Source: Zingiber officinale (taxonomy: Eukaryota > Streptophyta > Magnoliopsida > Zingiberales > Zingiberaceae). Taken from it: a DNA stretch of 64,000 bases. Below the pieces are notes generated by a model that did not search any database, had not been told where the DNA came from, and worked only from the letters and a program-made list of their open reading frames with translations. Positions 56,901 through 64,000 of this stretch are shown here, in pieces. The translations under genes and the position numbers were made by a program. Each line of letters starts with the position of its first letter. Position 1 is the stretch's first letter. The stretch is taken from NCBI RefSeq assembly GCF_018446385.1, contig NC_056000.1:38558457-38622456 (forward strand), in the 5' to 3' direction.

Positions 56901-59900
56901 ACTCGAATTCACTGTTTAAGTTATTTATTTTTCGTTACAATCTACTTTTGTGCTCAACTGCTATAAGGGGCTTCTTCGCCTCTAACTTGTGTTCGAAAAA
57001 GGAATTCTAGTGAAGTTTTTCATAGTCTTGGATAATAACCTAAGGGTTGTAACCAAGTAAACTTCATGTCCTTTTTCCATTTTGTATGATTGCTTTTTAC
57101 AATTAATGTGTGTGTCCTTGCTAGTTTGTTAGCAAGAGAAATAGATTAACTTTAATTACAGGTATGTTATTCACCCCTCCCCTCTAACGATTCAAACTTC
57201 TTCTGCTGCACCAACACACACTACATGCTTTGTAGAAAAATGTTAGAAACATAAATTTTGTTATAGGTGTTGCCTAGGTGGTGTTGGGGTCTTTGCATGT
57301 TGTATTCTTATGAAGTAGGTTTAAAAAAAAAAAAATTGTGATTAAAATGCATTTTTATGCATAAATTTAATGTTAAATAATCTACCGGCAAAAATGAATT
57401 CATATACATTGTGGATGCCCTTAAATATTTCATATACACTACGCAGCGACTCAATTACAAGCAACTTGCATACTTGTTCTAAAACCTTTCTTACCTCCCT
57501 TCCTAAAGAAAGGCAAACAAATTTGTGCATCAATGTTTAGTTTATATGTTCCATTCATCAGTTGTCTTAAAAGATTATATCTTATTGCCATTTGAATATT
57601 CATTATGTGATAGATATGAATTATCTTATTAGCATGTGTTGACATTGTTAACAAGAAAAATATAACTAGTTTACAGTCCAATTTAAAACTTAATAAGGGT
57701 CACATATATGTTTGCTTGCCAAAACTGCCAATGAGTCCCAAGTCCAGATGGTAAAAGATAAAGGGTTCTGTTAGGCCTAGATAGCCAACATCATATTTGT
57801 CAAAACCCATGAACATGAAACTAAATCTTATTATATGGGTCAATGGAAATAGAAAATTTATGTAGCCAAGTTCAAATAGTTGGGACAAACACAGTTTGAT
57901 AATGATGAAACCAAAAGCCGTATGGGTTTTAGAGCCTCAGCTATATACAACGAAAGCATAAACTGCTTGACAGAAGTGGCACACATAATGCCAAAGCTTA
58001 TTTTGGGGGAAAAAAATAGCTTCACTGACGCATGGTAAATGCACAATATGTCAGGCAAGACAAAATGCTTGTAGTTGTGATAAATTAAACATTGCCTCTA
58101 CCAAAATTCTGGCGTTTGTTGGTGCATCTCACATAGTTTTGTACTTTCATTCTAATGAACTTCTGATTTAGGTAAGGCATCTCTTGTCTACAGGATACAA
58201 TAACACAAGTTGTGTACATGCAATGCTAACCATGAATATCCAAGTAATTAAGTCATAAAGTTTGATAGAATTTCATTGGATAAGATTATGATGCTCCCAG
58301 AGATCCCCCATGAATTATCCACCAGAAAATTTCCAAAAAGATAAAACAAAGGTAGTTTGAGGCTTTATATCACAATATTCAAGTCCATGACAATTGGTTA
58401 TATTGTCAAACACGAAGTACAAAGGAAACTAACTTATGGTGAGATCAAAGTGCTTACTTATCAAGTGCATTGTAGTATCTGTCAAGGTCCTTGTTTGCCA
58501 TTTCCGTTGTCTGCAAGTAAACTGATTAGTAATGATTATAATGCACTTGAAGAATGTCAACTGAAATAACAACATCAAGAGAAATGCATACCTTAAGTTG
58601 AATCAGCTGATTGAAATATCTCTTATCAATATCATTGTATTGAGCATGTTTAAGGTCGATCTTGTACTTTGATATGTTACTTTGATAGACAGATAGGGTT
58701 CCATGACACCTGTTCATCTGTCATGTAACAGCAGAAATTTAGGATACTTGATTACTGTCATGATAAACAATTACATATAGAATTACCATTTATTTCAAGA
58801 CCAATGATTTTCCTATTTGATTAAGAAGATAAAACATGATTAGCAGGAGAAATTGCACAAAAAGTGAAAATACAGCCATTAAAAGCAATGTTGTAGTAGT
58901 AACCACCATTCTTTCTTTTTTTTTTATACCATTCACAAGGTCTTATATATTCTAACGAGTCTATTACTTCAATAAACACTACCTTAATTTCATCAACTAC
59001 AATCTGTAAATTATTGCTCATAGGAATATAGAACACATAATTATCATCAGTCTCACATCCTACTAAGCATTGATTAAAAATATTCTATAGAGAATTATAT
59101 CAGCAGTATAAGAAATTTGCTTAACCATTTTCGGGAATCAATAAGGATTCATCCTTATGTATTTCTAATTCTTCCATTCTACAGTTCGGTAATTCAGGGC
59201 GTTCTAGTTCAGTTTTACATATTGCCCAGTTCGTAGCCTGCTCATGGATGATACTTATTCTCATTCAACTATTTTCTCTCACAGTACCTGCATTATGAAA
59301 TGTTATTCTAGATACAATATATTTTATATATTTTTAGAAGCTATTCTGTTTCATTGGAAGACTCTTTTGCATGCTTCACACTATTTTCTCACAGTGCTTG
59401 TATTATGAAATGTGATTATAAATATAATACTTTTTATCTTTGTTATAAGTTTTTCTTTTCATTTGAAAGACTATTTTGCATGCTTTACACTAGAAGCAAT
59501 AGATGCATTAGAGGATTGCTAGACACTGCCCATTAGTGCATTACGCGCCCATTTTTAACTTTAGATTTAAATTTTTAATATGATTTTATTGTCATCAATA
59601 AATGTATTGGATTTAATAACTCTACTATATTTATCTCTCATAATTTTAACATTTTAAAAAAATCTTAATTTTTTTTTTCATTTTTCTTCTCAATTGGTCA
59701 ACCTTGAAATTGCATGGGCTCTAAGTGGCACAAAATTAATTAACCAATTGCAAAAAACACTATATGTAAAAGCTACATAACTAAATTATAAACATAGAGA
59801 ATATTTTAGTTAGATTGAATTCATGGGAACAATTTACTCAAAAGCAAACAAATAAAATACAAAATAAGAACTAATCAATTTTAATAATTAAAATAATTAC

Positions 59901-60891
59901 TTATTTGAAATAAATAAATAGTTGAACATAATTATATATGAAAATTAAATCTGAATGGCAAAATATTAAAAAGAATAAAGATATTTTAAATTAAAATAAA
60001 ATAAAGAGGAAATCAAATGCACATACAAAATGTCTGTATATGGATAAATATGAGGATTAAAAAAGTTAATGAGGTGGGAATTACATGAATAAATGATAAC
60101 GAGAATAACAATTGCTAGAAGTACGCAAAGTCACCCATTTAATAGTTAGCAATAATATTGACATTTTGCATGCGTAATGGGATGGTAAAGATAGATGGGC
60201 AATTAATTTGATGATAATAATACGTGGATATTTTTCAATTGGTAATTGATTCTTGAAGCTTAAATAGTTAATTAGCAACAAAGCAGGAAACTAATTTGCG
60301 CACATATTACCTCTGAAAGAAGTCTCTCCTTTGTCTGCAGATGTTTTTTAAGATCCGCTTCTAGACTGGACATACTGCCAATAGATAGTACCTTCTCCTC
60401 TAGGCTCTCAATTTCATGAGTAAGTTCATCTACATCAGCTTTTGTCTTCCTATAGTTCAAATTATCATCAATGTTTCTTTTTAGCTGATCTTGATTTCTC
60501 ATTAACTCTTTACTCTTGTTCAAATCAGTTGAAATTTCCTGCTTCCTTGTGTCACATCTTTGCAGTTGTGATTCAGATAATCCGTGCCTTTCTTGCAAGT
60601 CCTTTAATTTCTCAACTTTCTTTGAGTCAAGGTATCTAAGATTAAGTATTAGACCATAGCTTATTAGTTAAAGAAACAACATAGGAAATAAAAAATGTAG
60701 ATGCAAGAAAATCAAACACACTCTTTGATCCGATTATTGAGTGTCATAAGCATTTCAATGTCCTGCTGGAAACCTCTTTTATTTTCTGCATGCTCATCAT
60801 ATTCTCGATCAAGTTTCAATTTGAGATCTTCATAATCCTGCAATAACTTCTCTTTTTCCTTCATCAATGGAACAACGGCTTCTAACAAATG
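44934..60891 (-). CDS. RAD50: RAD50 DNA-repair ATPase, C-terminal portion of the gene
   Basis: Nine exons on the minus strand: 60,722-60,891; 60,311-60,635; 58,592-58,717; 58,458-58,510; 45,712-45,862; 45,587-45,649; 45,268-45,401; 45,055-45,183; 44,934-44,973. Together they make 1,191 nt (396 residues plus stop) with consistent phases and GT-AG junctions throughout. The protein is the C-terminal third of plant RAD50, the SMC-like ATPase of the MRE11-RAD50-NBS1 complex that tethers and processes DNA double-strand breaks. Seen here are the returning coiled coil, the signature RCSAGQK, Walker [13 protein letters not shown]-loop ITHDE and the C-terminal EAQEIFD. The N-terminal Walker A and zinc hook would lie beyond base 64,000. 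All readable motifs are intact, so the gene is probably functional despite a 12.6-kb intron loaded with transposons. Confidence 0.95.
45055..45183 (-). CDS. RAD50: RAD50 exon with H-loop
   Basis: 129 nt encoding [20 protein letters not shown] through RVTKDE. The ITHDE switch His contacts the ATP gamma phosphate in ABC ATPases. The donor is GTAAGC. Confidence 0.95.
45268..45401 (-). CDS. RAD50: RAD50 exon with Walker B and D-loop
   Basis: 134 nt encoding [13 protein letters not shown]... through [16 protein letters not shown]. Asp-Glu of LALDEP are the Mg-binding and catalytic residues; TTNLD is the D-loop. Confidence 0.96.
45587..45649 (-). CDS. RAD50: RAD50 exon with ABC signature
   Basis: 63 nt, exactly 21 codons, ending in RGRCSAGQK, the ABC signature that binds the ATP held by the opposite subunit. 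Phase 0 at both ends. Confidence 0.95.
45712..45862 (-). CDS. RAD50: RAD50 exon between coiled coil and ATPase lobe
   Basis: 151 nt encoding [20 protein letters not shown] through [14 protein letters not shown]. It is the last exon before the 12.6-kb intron on its 5' side. Confidence 0.95.
45863..47551 (-). other. RAD50 giant intron, 3' part
   Basis: AT-rich intron DNA without a gene. 46,620-46,790 is purine-rich (GGAAGG, GGAGGAGGAAAGG) and 46,895-47,010 is pyrimidine-rich (CCTTCC, CTCTTCC), so the region could fold back on itself; clear element ends were not found. Confidence 0.6.
47552..47752 (-). repeat. 3' LTR of Copia-4
   Basis: 201 bp. The first plus-strand base is C instead of T. Contains TATATATATAAGG near 47,609 on the + strand. 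Confidence 0.88.
47753..47764 (-). promoter_or_regulatory. Polypurine tract of Copia-4
   Basis: The minus strand reads TTTGAGGGGGAG directly against the LTR. Confidence 0.85.
47810..51841 (-). pseudogene. Copia-4 gag-pol polyprotein, broken
   Basis: Gag starts at 51,841 (MAFSDTPK, with [14 protein letters not shown]) and its zinc knuckle [14 protein letters not shown] is at about 51,075-51,115. The protease reads [14 protein letters not shown] near 50,850, where one codon of the Asp-Ser-Gly active site is missing. The pre-integrase finger lies near 50,400. The integrase core shows LVHSDVWDP near 50,315, LQNDNAREY near 50,125 and [10 protein letters not shown] near 50,000. RT begins near 49,270; its catalytic box is YVNDIII near 48,700, with Asp to Asn in the second catalytic position. 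RNase H runs 48,690 to about 47,870 ([22 protein letters not shown]). Frame changes occur around 49,020, 50,200 and 51,490. Confidence 0.85.
52136..52147 (-). promoter_or_regulatory. Primer-binding site of Copia-4
   Basis: The minus strand reads TGATATCAGAGC, one base from the initiator tRNA-Met consensus, immediately inside the LTR. Confidence 0.82.
52148..52347 (-). repeat. 5' LTR of Copia-4
   Basis: 200 bp matching 47,552-47,752, with a TG start and CA end intact. Confidence 0.88.
52348..53310 (-). other. RAD50 giant intron, middle part
   Basis: No gene, repeat or element end recognised. Ends with CACAC, the left target repeat of Copia-5. Confidence 0.6.
53311..54858 (+). repeat. 5' LTR of Copia-5, internally deleted and interrupted by N1
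   Basis: Without N1 it is only about 590 bp. Compared with the right LTR it lacks roughly 330 bp between the GGC.CCCGAA word (right copy near 56,813) and the final CACCCCTCCCCTCT stretch, which removes the TATA box. Confidence 0.82.
53887..54830 (+). mobile_element. N1: non-autonomous DNA element in the Copia-5 LTR
   Basis: 944 bp between GATCCAAA repeats (53,879-53,886 and 54,831-54,838). The ends are imperfect inverted repeats: TTTG.A.AATCGC.ATCC occurs at the left and, inverted, at the right. Both ends are rich in GATCC/ATCGTACGATCC words and the middle is AT-rich. There is no coding region. An 8-bp duplication suits hAT; a 9- to 10-bp duplication with one mismatch (Mutator-like) cannot be excluded. 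Confidence 0.68.
54861..54872 (+). promoter_or_regulatory. Primer-binding site of Copia-5
   Basis: TGATATCAGAGC, two bases after the LTR end CCAACA; initiator tRNA-Met type with one change. Confidence 0.82.
54940..56120 (+). pseudogene. Copia-5 gag, broken
   Basis: Pieces of a copia Gag: a UBN2-like region ([20 protein letters not shown], 55,170-55,240), an acidic stretch, a zinc knuckle [14 protein letters not shown] near 55,629-55,670, then a charged coiled-coil tail at 55,920-56,120 ([20 protein letters not shown]). The frame changes at about 55,330 and 55,600 and has a stop near 55,599. The long tail after the knuckle recalls SIRE-type gags, but without pol the lineage is uncertain. Confidence 0.72.
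56277..56289 (+). promoter_or_regulatory. Polypurine tract of Copia-5
   Basis: AAAAGGAGGAGA lies against the 3' LTR start TGTAAATACC. Confidence 0.8.
56291..57216 (+). repeat. 3' LTR of Copia-5
   Basis: 926 bp, complete, with TATA box GGCTATAAATAAAGG near 56,863, a CACCCCTCCCCTCTAACG stretch near the end and CACCAACA terminus. Confidence 0.88.
57222..58457 (-). other. RAD50 giant intron, 5' part
   Basis: No gene or mobile element recognised; ordinary AT-rich intron sequence up to the donor GTAAGC of the exon at 58,458. Confidence 0.6.
58458..58510 (-). CDS. RAD50: RAD50 short exon ([17 protein letters not shown])
   Basis: 53 nt. The split Lys codon AA|G joins across the 12.6-kb intron to the exon at 45,862. 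This peptide is among the most conserved in plant RAD50. Confidence 0.93.
58592..58717 (-). CDS. RAD50: RAD50 coiled-coil exon
   Basis: 126 nt, 42 codons, from [17 protein letters not shown] to [10 protein letters not shown]. The acceptor is ATGACAG before ATGAACAGG. An alternative acceptor eight bases inside breaks the phase and was rejected. Confidence 0.93.
58718..60310 (-). other. RAD50 intron, 1.6 kb
   Basis: AT-rich. Contains a tandem duplication at 59,270-59,491 and a T/A-rich stretch at 59,560-60,070. No gene. Confidence 0.65.
59270..59491 (+). repeat. Tandem duplication, period about 112 bp
   Basis: Two diverged copies starting ATTTTCTC.CACAGT at 59,270 and 59,382, each followed by ATTATGAAATGT and later TTTTGCATGCTT.ACACTA. 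Confidence 0.75.
60311..60635 (-). CDS. RAD50: RAD50 coiled-coil exon (large)
   Basis: 325 nt, from [20 protein letters not shown] to KERLLSE. Contains the conserved [20 protein letters not shown] and [12 protein letters not shown] stretches of the C-terminal coiled-coil arm. Confidence 0.95.
60722..60891 (-). CDS. RAD50: RAD50 coiled-coil exon, most upstream in window
   Basis: 170 nt encoding [20 protein letters not shown] through NNRIK, with a Glu codon split across the 86-bp intron (donor GTGTGT). The preceding exon was not found before base 64,000. Confidence 0.9.
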
Positions 60892-63800
60892 CTGAAATTT
60901 CACATAATTCAATGAAGCAGAAAGTGTCAGATAAGAGAACATACCAAACATTTATCGCTCTTTATAATTTAGATTCAGAAAACAGGAAAACAGAAATGGA
61001 TAACAAAATCACTTTGTTTGTAGTTTTCAACATATACTTAAATAAAGGGAAAAGAAAACTACCGACAAGATACAAACTATATCTGACAATAGTTTATAAT
61101 TGCATTTTGATGTTATACTCTTCAGCACAAGCTTTTGAGTCTCACATGTCTAACATTTCACCATCAAGGCATCAACAAGATGATTGTAATCCAGCCAATG
61201 GCGCATCTCTGCATTACATCTAGTTATTATCTTTAGTTTCCCTTGCATGAGGATCATAAGCCACATGCTATTTCTCAAAATTCCCTGTCGAATATCCATT
61301 TCAATTGAGGTAAACCGTAAATGAGAGTTTACACTATGCAGTCATGCCAAGTTAGTCTTGAGCATTTTATGACAGTATCATTCACTGGATACCCAAGTCT
61401 GCACCAGATTTCTTATCTTATTAGAAGTTTAGAACCTATTAACTCATCCAGGTCATGAGAAGATGTGATCCTCAATCAGAACAAAAAACAAAATGTTACT
61501 AATTTGAGCAGCATAATTGTTAGAAAACTAAGGACTAGAAAAGTAGTATATGTAAAAGCAGGAGAATTAAACTGCAAAATATGGAATTGTGTATAAAAGA
61601 GTTGCTTCCGTTTCTCTTCTTGAGATGTTTCTGGTCTCAATTTTTTTTGTTGCCTTGCAAGTGATGCATGGGGTCCAACTTATAAGACTTCAAGAGTGGT
61701 AAGCAGTAAATTATTGTTAGTGCATGAATTTTATGGAACTGAATTATTCAACAACAATAACAGAAAGTTACACAAAATTTGCATATCTATAACCTTATTC
61801 AAGGTCTTGGAAGCATTCAGAATTACTCAGTTATTAGTTACAGAGATGTGAATAAATTGTCTTAAGGTAAGGTTGTCAAATTGAAGTTTCTATCAAGGAT
61901 CATTCAGTTTTAGAATTGCAAATTCTATCAAATCATGAAACGTAATGTTCAAATAAAAATCATATACTATGTTTAAAAGGAATTTATTTTATTCAGCTTA
62001 GTTTTGATTTCCAAAAATTTGTAAAAATAATATAATTAATAATTTTCCATTTAATCACATAACAGTATAGATGAAGTTGTTTTTGACACATAACAAGAAT
62101 ATATCGGTCCATATCCTACATTGATGACAATGTATAAATTATAATTTATTTTATTCCATTAGGATATGAAAAGAAATACACAATAAAAAAATTTCATCAA
62201 TTGCTTTTCATATAAAAGTCATTGTCTTCATATGAAAGGCAAAAATCTCTAAGTCACTATCGATTTCACACTCACTGTCATTGTATATTAATAGGACAAG
62301 ATTTGTTCTTCTTAATTCTTATTTCATGTCATATCCATCTTGGCCATCCTTGGCTTTATATCATTGTTAACTTTGATATTCCACTTCCACTTTCTCCGAG
62401 CTTTATACTTTTATCATATAACATAAGATTTATCCAATATCAAGGTTTAAAATTTCGACCCGTGCCGAGGTTTTGGTCTCAAATCGGAATGATAAGGTTT
62501 CGGTATTGTATCGTGTCGTACCGATACAGTTTCGATATTTTTTTATTTATATATAGTAATTATAAGATAAATATATTTATGGTGTATATAAAAATAAGTT
62601 GTATATTGATTTATTATAAGTTCTCAATTATTGAATAATTTAATATTATTAGAAAAAATAATTAAAAATCATTTTATTTAAACAGAATTAATATATCAAT
62701 AATTCAAATTAAAATGGAACTATCTAAATAATAATAATAATAAGAATATAAATTAATACAAGATATTACTTTATATATAATAATAATTATATAAATTAAC
62801 TATATATTATTTAATTAGTTATTAATTAAATAATATATATTTTAAATAGTAAAAAAATATTAACTAAAAAAATTTAAAATAAAAAAGAATATCAGAATAT
62901 AAATATAATTTATTAGAATTTTTTAAAAAACATTTAGAATTTTTAAAGATTTTTTAAAAAATTTAAATGAAATTTAAAATAATAAAATATATATTAGAAT
63001 ATAAATAAGAATTATTATATTTTTTAAAAATTTTAAATGAAATTTAAAACATTATTTTTTCAGAATATTAATTAATAAAATTTATTAAATTTATTTTAAT
63101 TTTAAATATATTTTTTATATATATTATTAGGATAATTTAATTAGGGTTTATCAAAGCCTCATCGAAATATTACGCATCCTCCTTAGGAATTATTTAAATT
63201 AATTAAATAAAATAATTAATTATTGAAAAAGAAAAAGCTCGCGGATGCGAGATCGCCCACGATCCTCGCGGGGGTGTCCAACAGCGCCAAAAGCATCCGA
63301 CGACACCGGCAAGGTCGTCGAACGCTTTCGGCGACGCCTTCGGTGCCGAAGGCATTGTAGGACGCCGTCAGAGGCGTCCCGCGTCTCCTTCGGCGCTGTC
63401 GAGACGGGGACGCCTCCTGTGCCGATTTCGGCCGCCCGACAGAACGGTAAAAATCATCGCGGCACGGAACGACATTTCAACCGATGTCCAATATATTTGG
63501 TTTAACTTATTTTCTTAATCCCTTCCCCGGGACCCCGCATGGCGGAAGCTTCGTGCACCGGGCTATCCTTTTTTTTGTATTATTTTCTTAATTGGTTAGA
63601 ATTTACAATCAATTGATTAGATTCTACCCTTACAATCATTGTGTATTGAAGTGACAATATTTATTTTTCTTAAATATTCTTAGATGTCAAGTTGAAGGGG
63701 AGCCTTGGTGCAACGATAAAATTATCATCATATGACCTTGGGGTCACAGATCTAAGTCGTGAAAACAACCTCTTGTAATACAAAGTTGCATACAATTGGC

Positions 63801-64000
63801 CAAAATGTTGTTTCATTTGAAAACCCAAATTCATTTTCTGAAACCAGCCAGAGACTAGCAAACTGAATAAAGAACACAAAGCAATCTTATTTACAACAAT
63901 AATAATATTCTACCTCAAGAATGAGTCTAGGGCAACCATCGATGATTTGATGTTTATAGTTTATACAGATTCAAAATATGAACTAGGAATCTAGGACAAC
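60892..64000 (-). other. RAD50 upstream intron (open at right edge)
   Basis: More than 3.1 kb without a recognisable RAD50 exon. Holds element N2. Short open frames at 60,867-61,223 and 63,670-63,879 have no recognised similarity. An exon missed by eye is possible. Confidence 0.55.
62441..63486 (+). mobile_element. N2: hAT-like non-autonomous DNA element in a RAD50 intron
   Basis: 1,046 bp between exact 8-bp repeats TCCAATAT (62,433-62,440 and 63,487-63,494). Imperfect terminal inverted repeats of about 27 bp start CAAGGTTTAAAATTTCG and CATCGGTTGAAATGTCG, both followed by CCGTGCCG. Composition is lopsided: extreme AT richness at 62,530-63,230, then a GC-rich block at 63,238-63,480. A + strand open frame at 63,245-63,505 is an effect of the GC-rich block. 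No transposase. Confidence 0.72.

Larger units (their letters stand above)
53311..57216 (+). mobile_element. Copia-5: gag-only LTR element in a RAD50 intron
   Basis: Inserted opposite to RAD50 and flanked by exact CACAC repeats (53,306-53,310 and 57,217-57,221). The left LTR (53,311-54,858, including the N1 insertion) starts TATAAGTACC where the right has TGTAAATACC. The right LTR is 56,291-57,216 (926 bp). The primer-binding site is at 54,861 and the polypurine tract at 56,277-56,289. Only gag is present in the 1.4-kb interior; protease, integrase and RT are absent, so it is an internally deleted, non-autonomous derivative. Confidence 0.88.

Noticed and set aside
58983-59003. A 21-nt candidate RAD50 microexon (IVVDEIK) with GT-AG borders
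   Set aside because: Joining the flanking exons directly gives the conserved LLSE-MNRCHGT junction; the microexon would insert seven unexplained residues.
60867-61223. 118-codon + strand frame
   Set aside because: Overlaps a firm RAD50 exon on the opposite strand and has no recognised domain.
63245-63505. 86-codon Arg-rich open frame
   Set aside because: Lies in the GC-rich block of the N2 transposon, has no recognisable domain and runs across the element's end.

Overview
The window is plant nuclear DNA: an intron-rich host gene on the right and a dense stack of plant LTR retrotransposons and MULE/hAT-type DNA elements on the left. The RAD50 exons look monocot-like. A ginger-family (Zingiberales) source is my guess from the general look of the LTRs; I could not test it. 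No prokaryotic operons, rRNA, tRNA or CRISPR array were recognised.

Left part (1-36,494): a transposon nest. A broken Ty1/copia element (Copia-1, about 1,110-4,165, + strand) comes first. It is followed by a gypsy-type transposon gene (putative gypsy-type/Transposase_28 class, minus strand) cut into 4,673-5,744 and 33,288-34,491 by a near-complete 8.9-kb copia element (Copia-2, 5,745-33,287, minus strand). Copia-2 was itself hit four times: solo LTR S1 (6,745-7,916) in its 3' LTR, solo LTR S2 (12,509-15,092) in gag, a second full copia (Copia-3, 16,815-29,330, + strand) in its 5' LTR, and an LTR-LTR remnant L4 (30,418-32,794) further along the same LTR. Copia-3 carries solo LTR S3 (19,996-23,155). 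This is four levels of nesting, and each insertion has TG/CA-type ends and exact or near-exact 5-bp target duplications.

Middle (36,495-43,496): a 7.0-kb Mutator-like element of the FAR1/FHY3-related class with inverted repeats of about 0.9 kb. It carries a transposase with one in-frame TGA and a probable 5' frameshift, plus a convergent small gene encoding a GRF-type zinc finger with a C-terminal membrane anchor. It also holds an array of GATCGGTC-type palindromes that looks like captured or inserted LTR DNA.

Right part (43,497-64,000): the 3' part of a host RAD50 gene on the minus strand. Nine exons (60,891 down to 44,934) encode about 396 C-terminal residues, from the end of the coiled coil through the ABC signature, Walker B and H-loop to the conserved C-terminus. 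The 5' part lies beyond the right edge. One intron is 12.6 kb and holds Copia-4 (47,552-52,347, minus) and gag-only Copia-5 (53,311-57,216, +), the latter with a small DNA element (N1) in its left LTR. A second non-autonomous DNA element (N2, 62,441-63,486) lies in the upstream RAD50 intron. A copia LTR/primer-binding-site relic sits just downstream of the RAD50 stop.

The only apparently functional host gene is RAD50, the ATPase of the MRE11-RAD50-NBS1 DNA-break complex. Everything else is mobile or mobile-derived. The most unusual items are the two-gene MULE with near-identical long TIRs, the nest itself, the repeated hairpins in the Copia-3 leader, and the palindrome vocabulary shared between two unrelated-looking LTRs.
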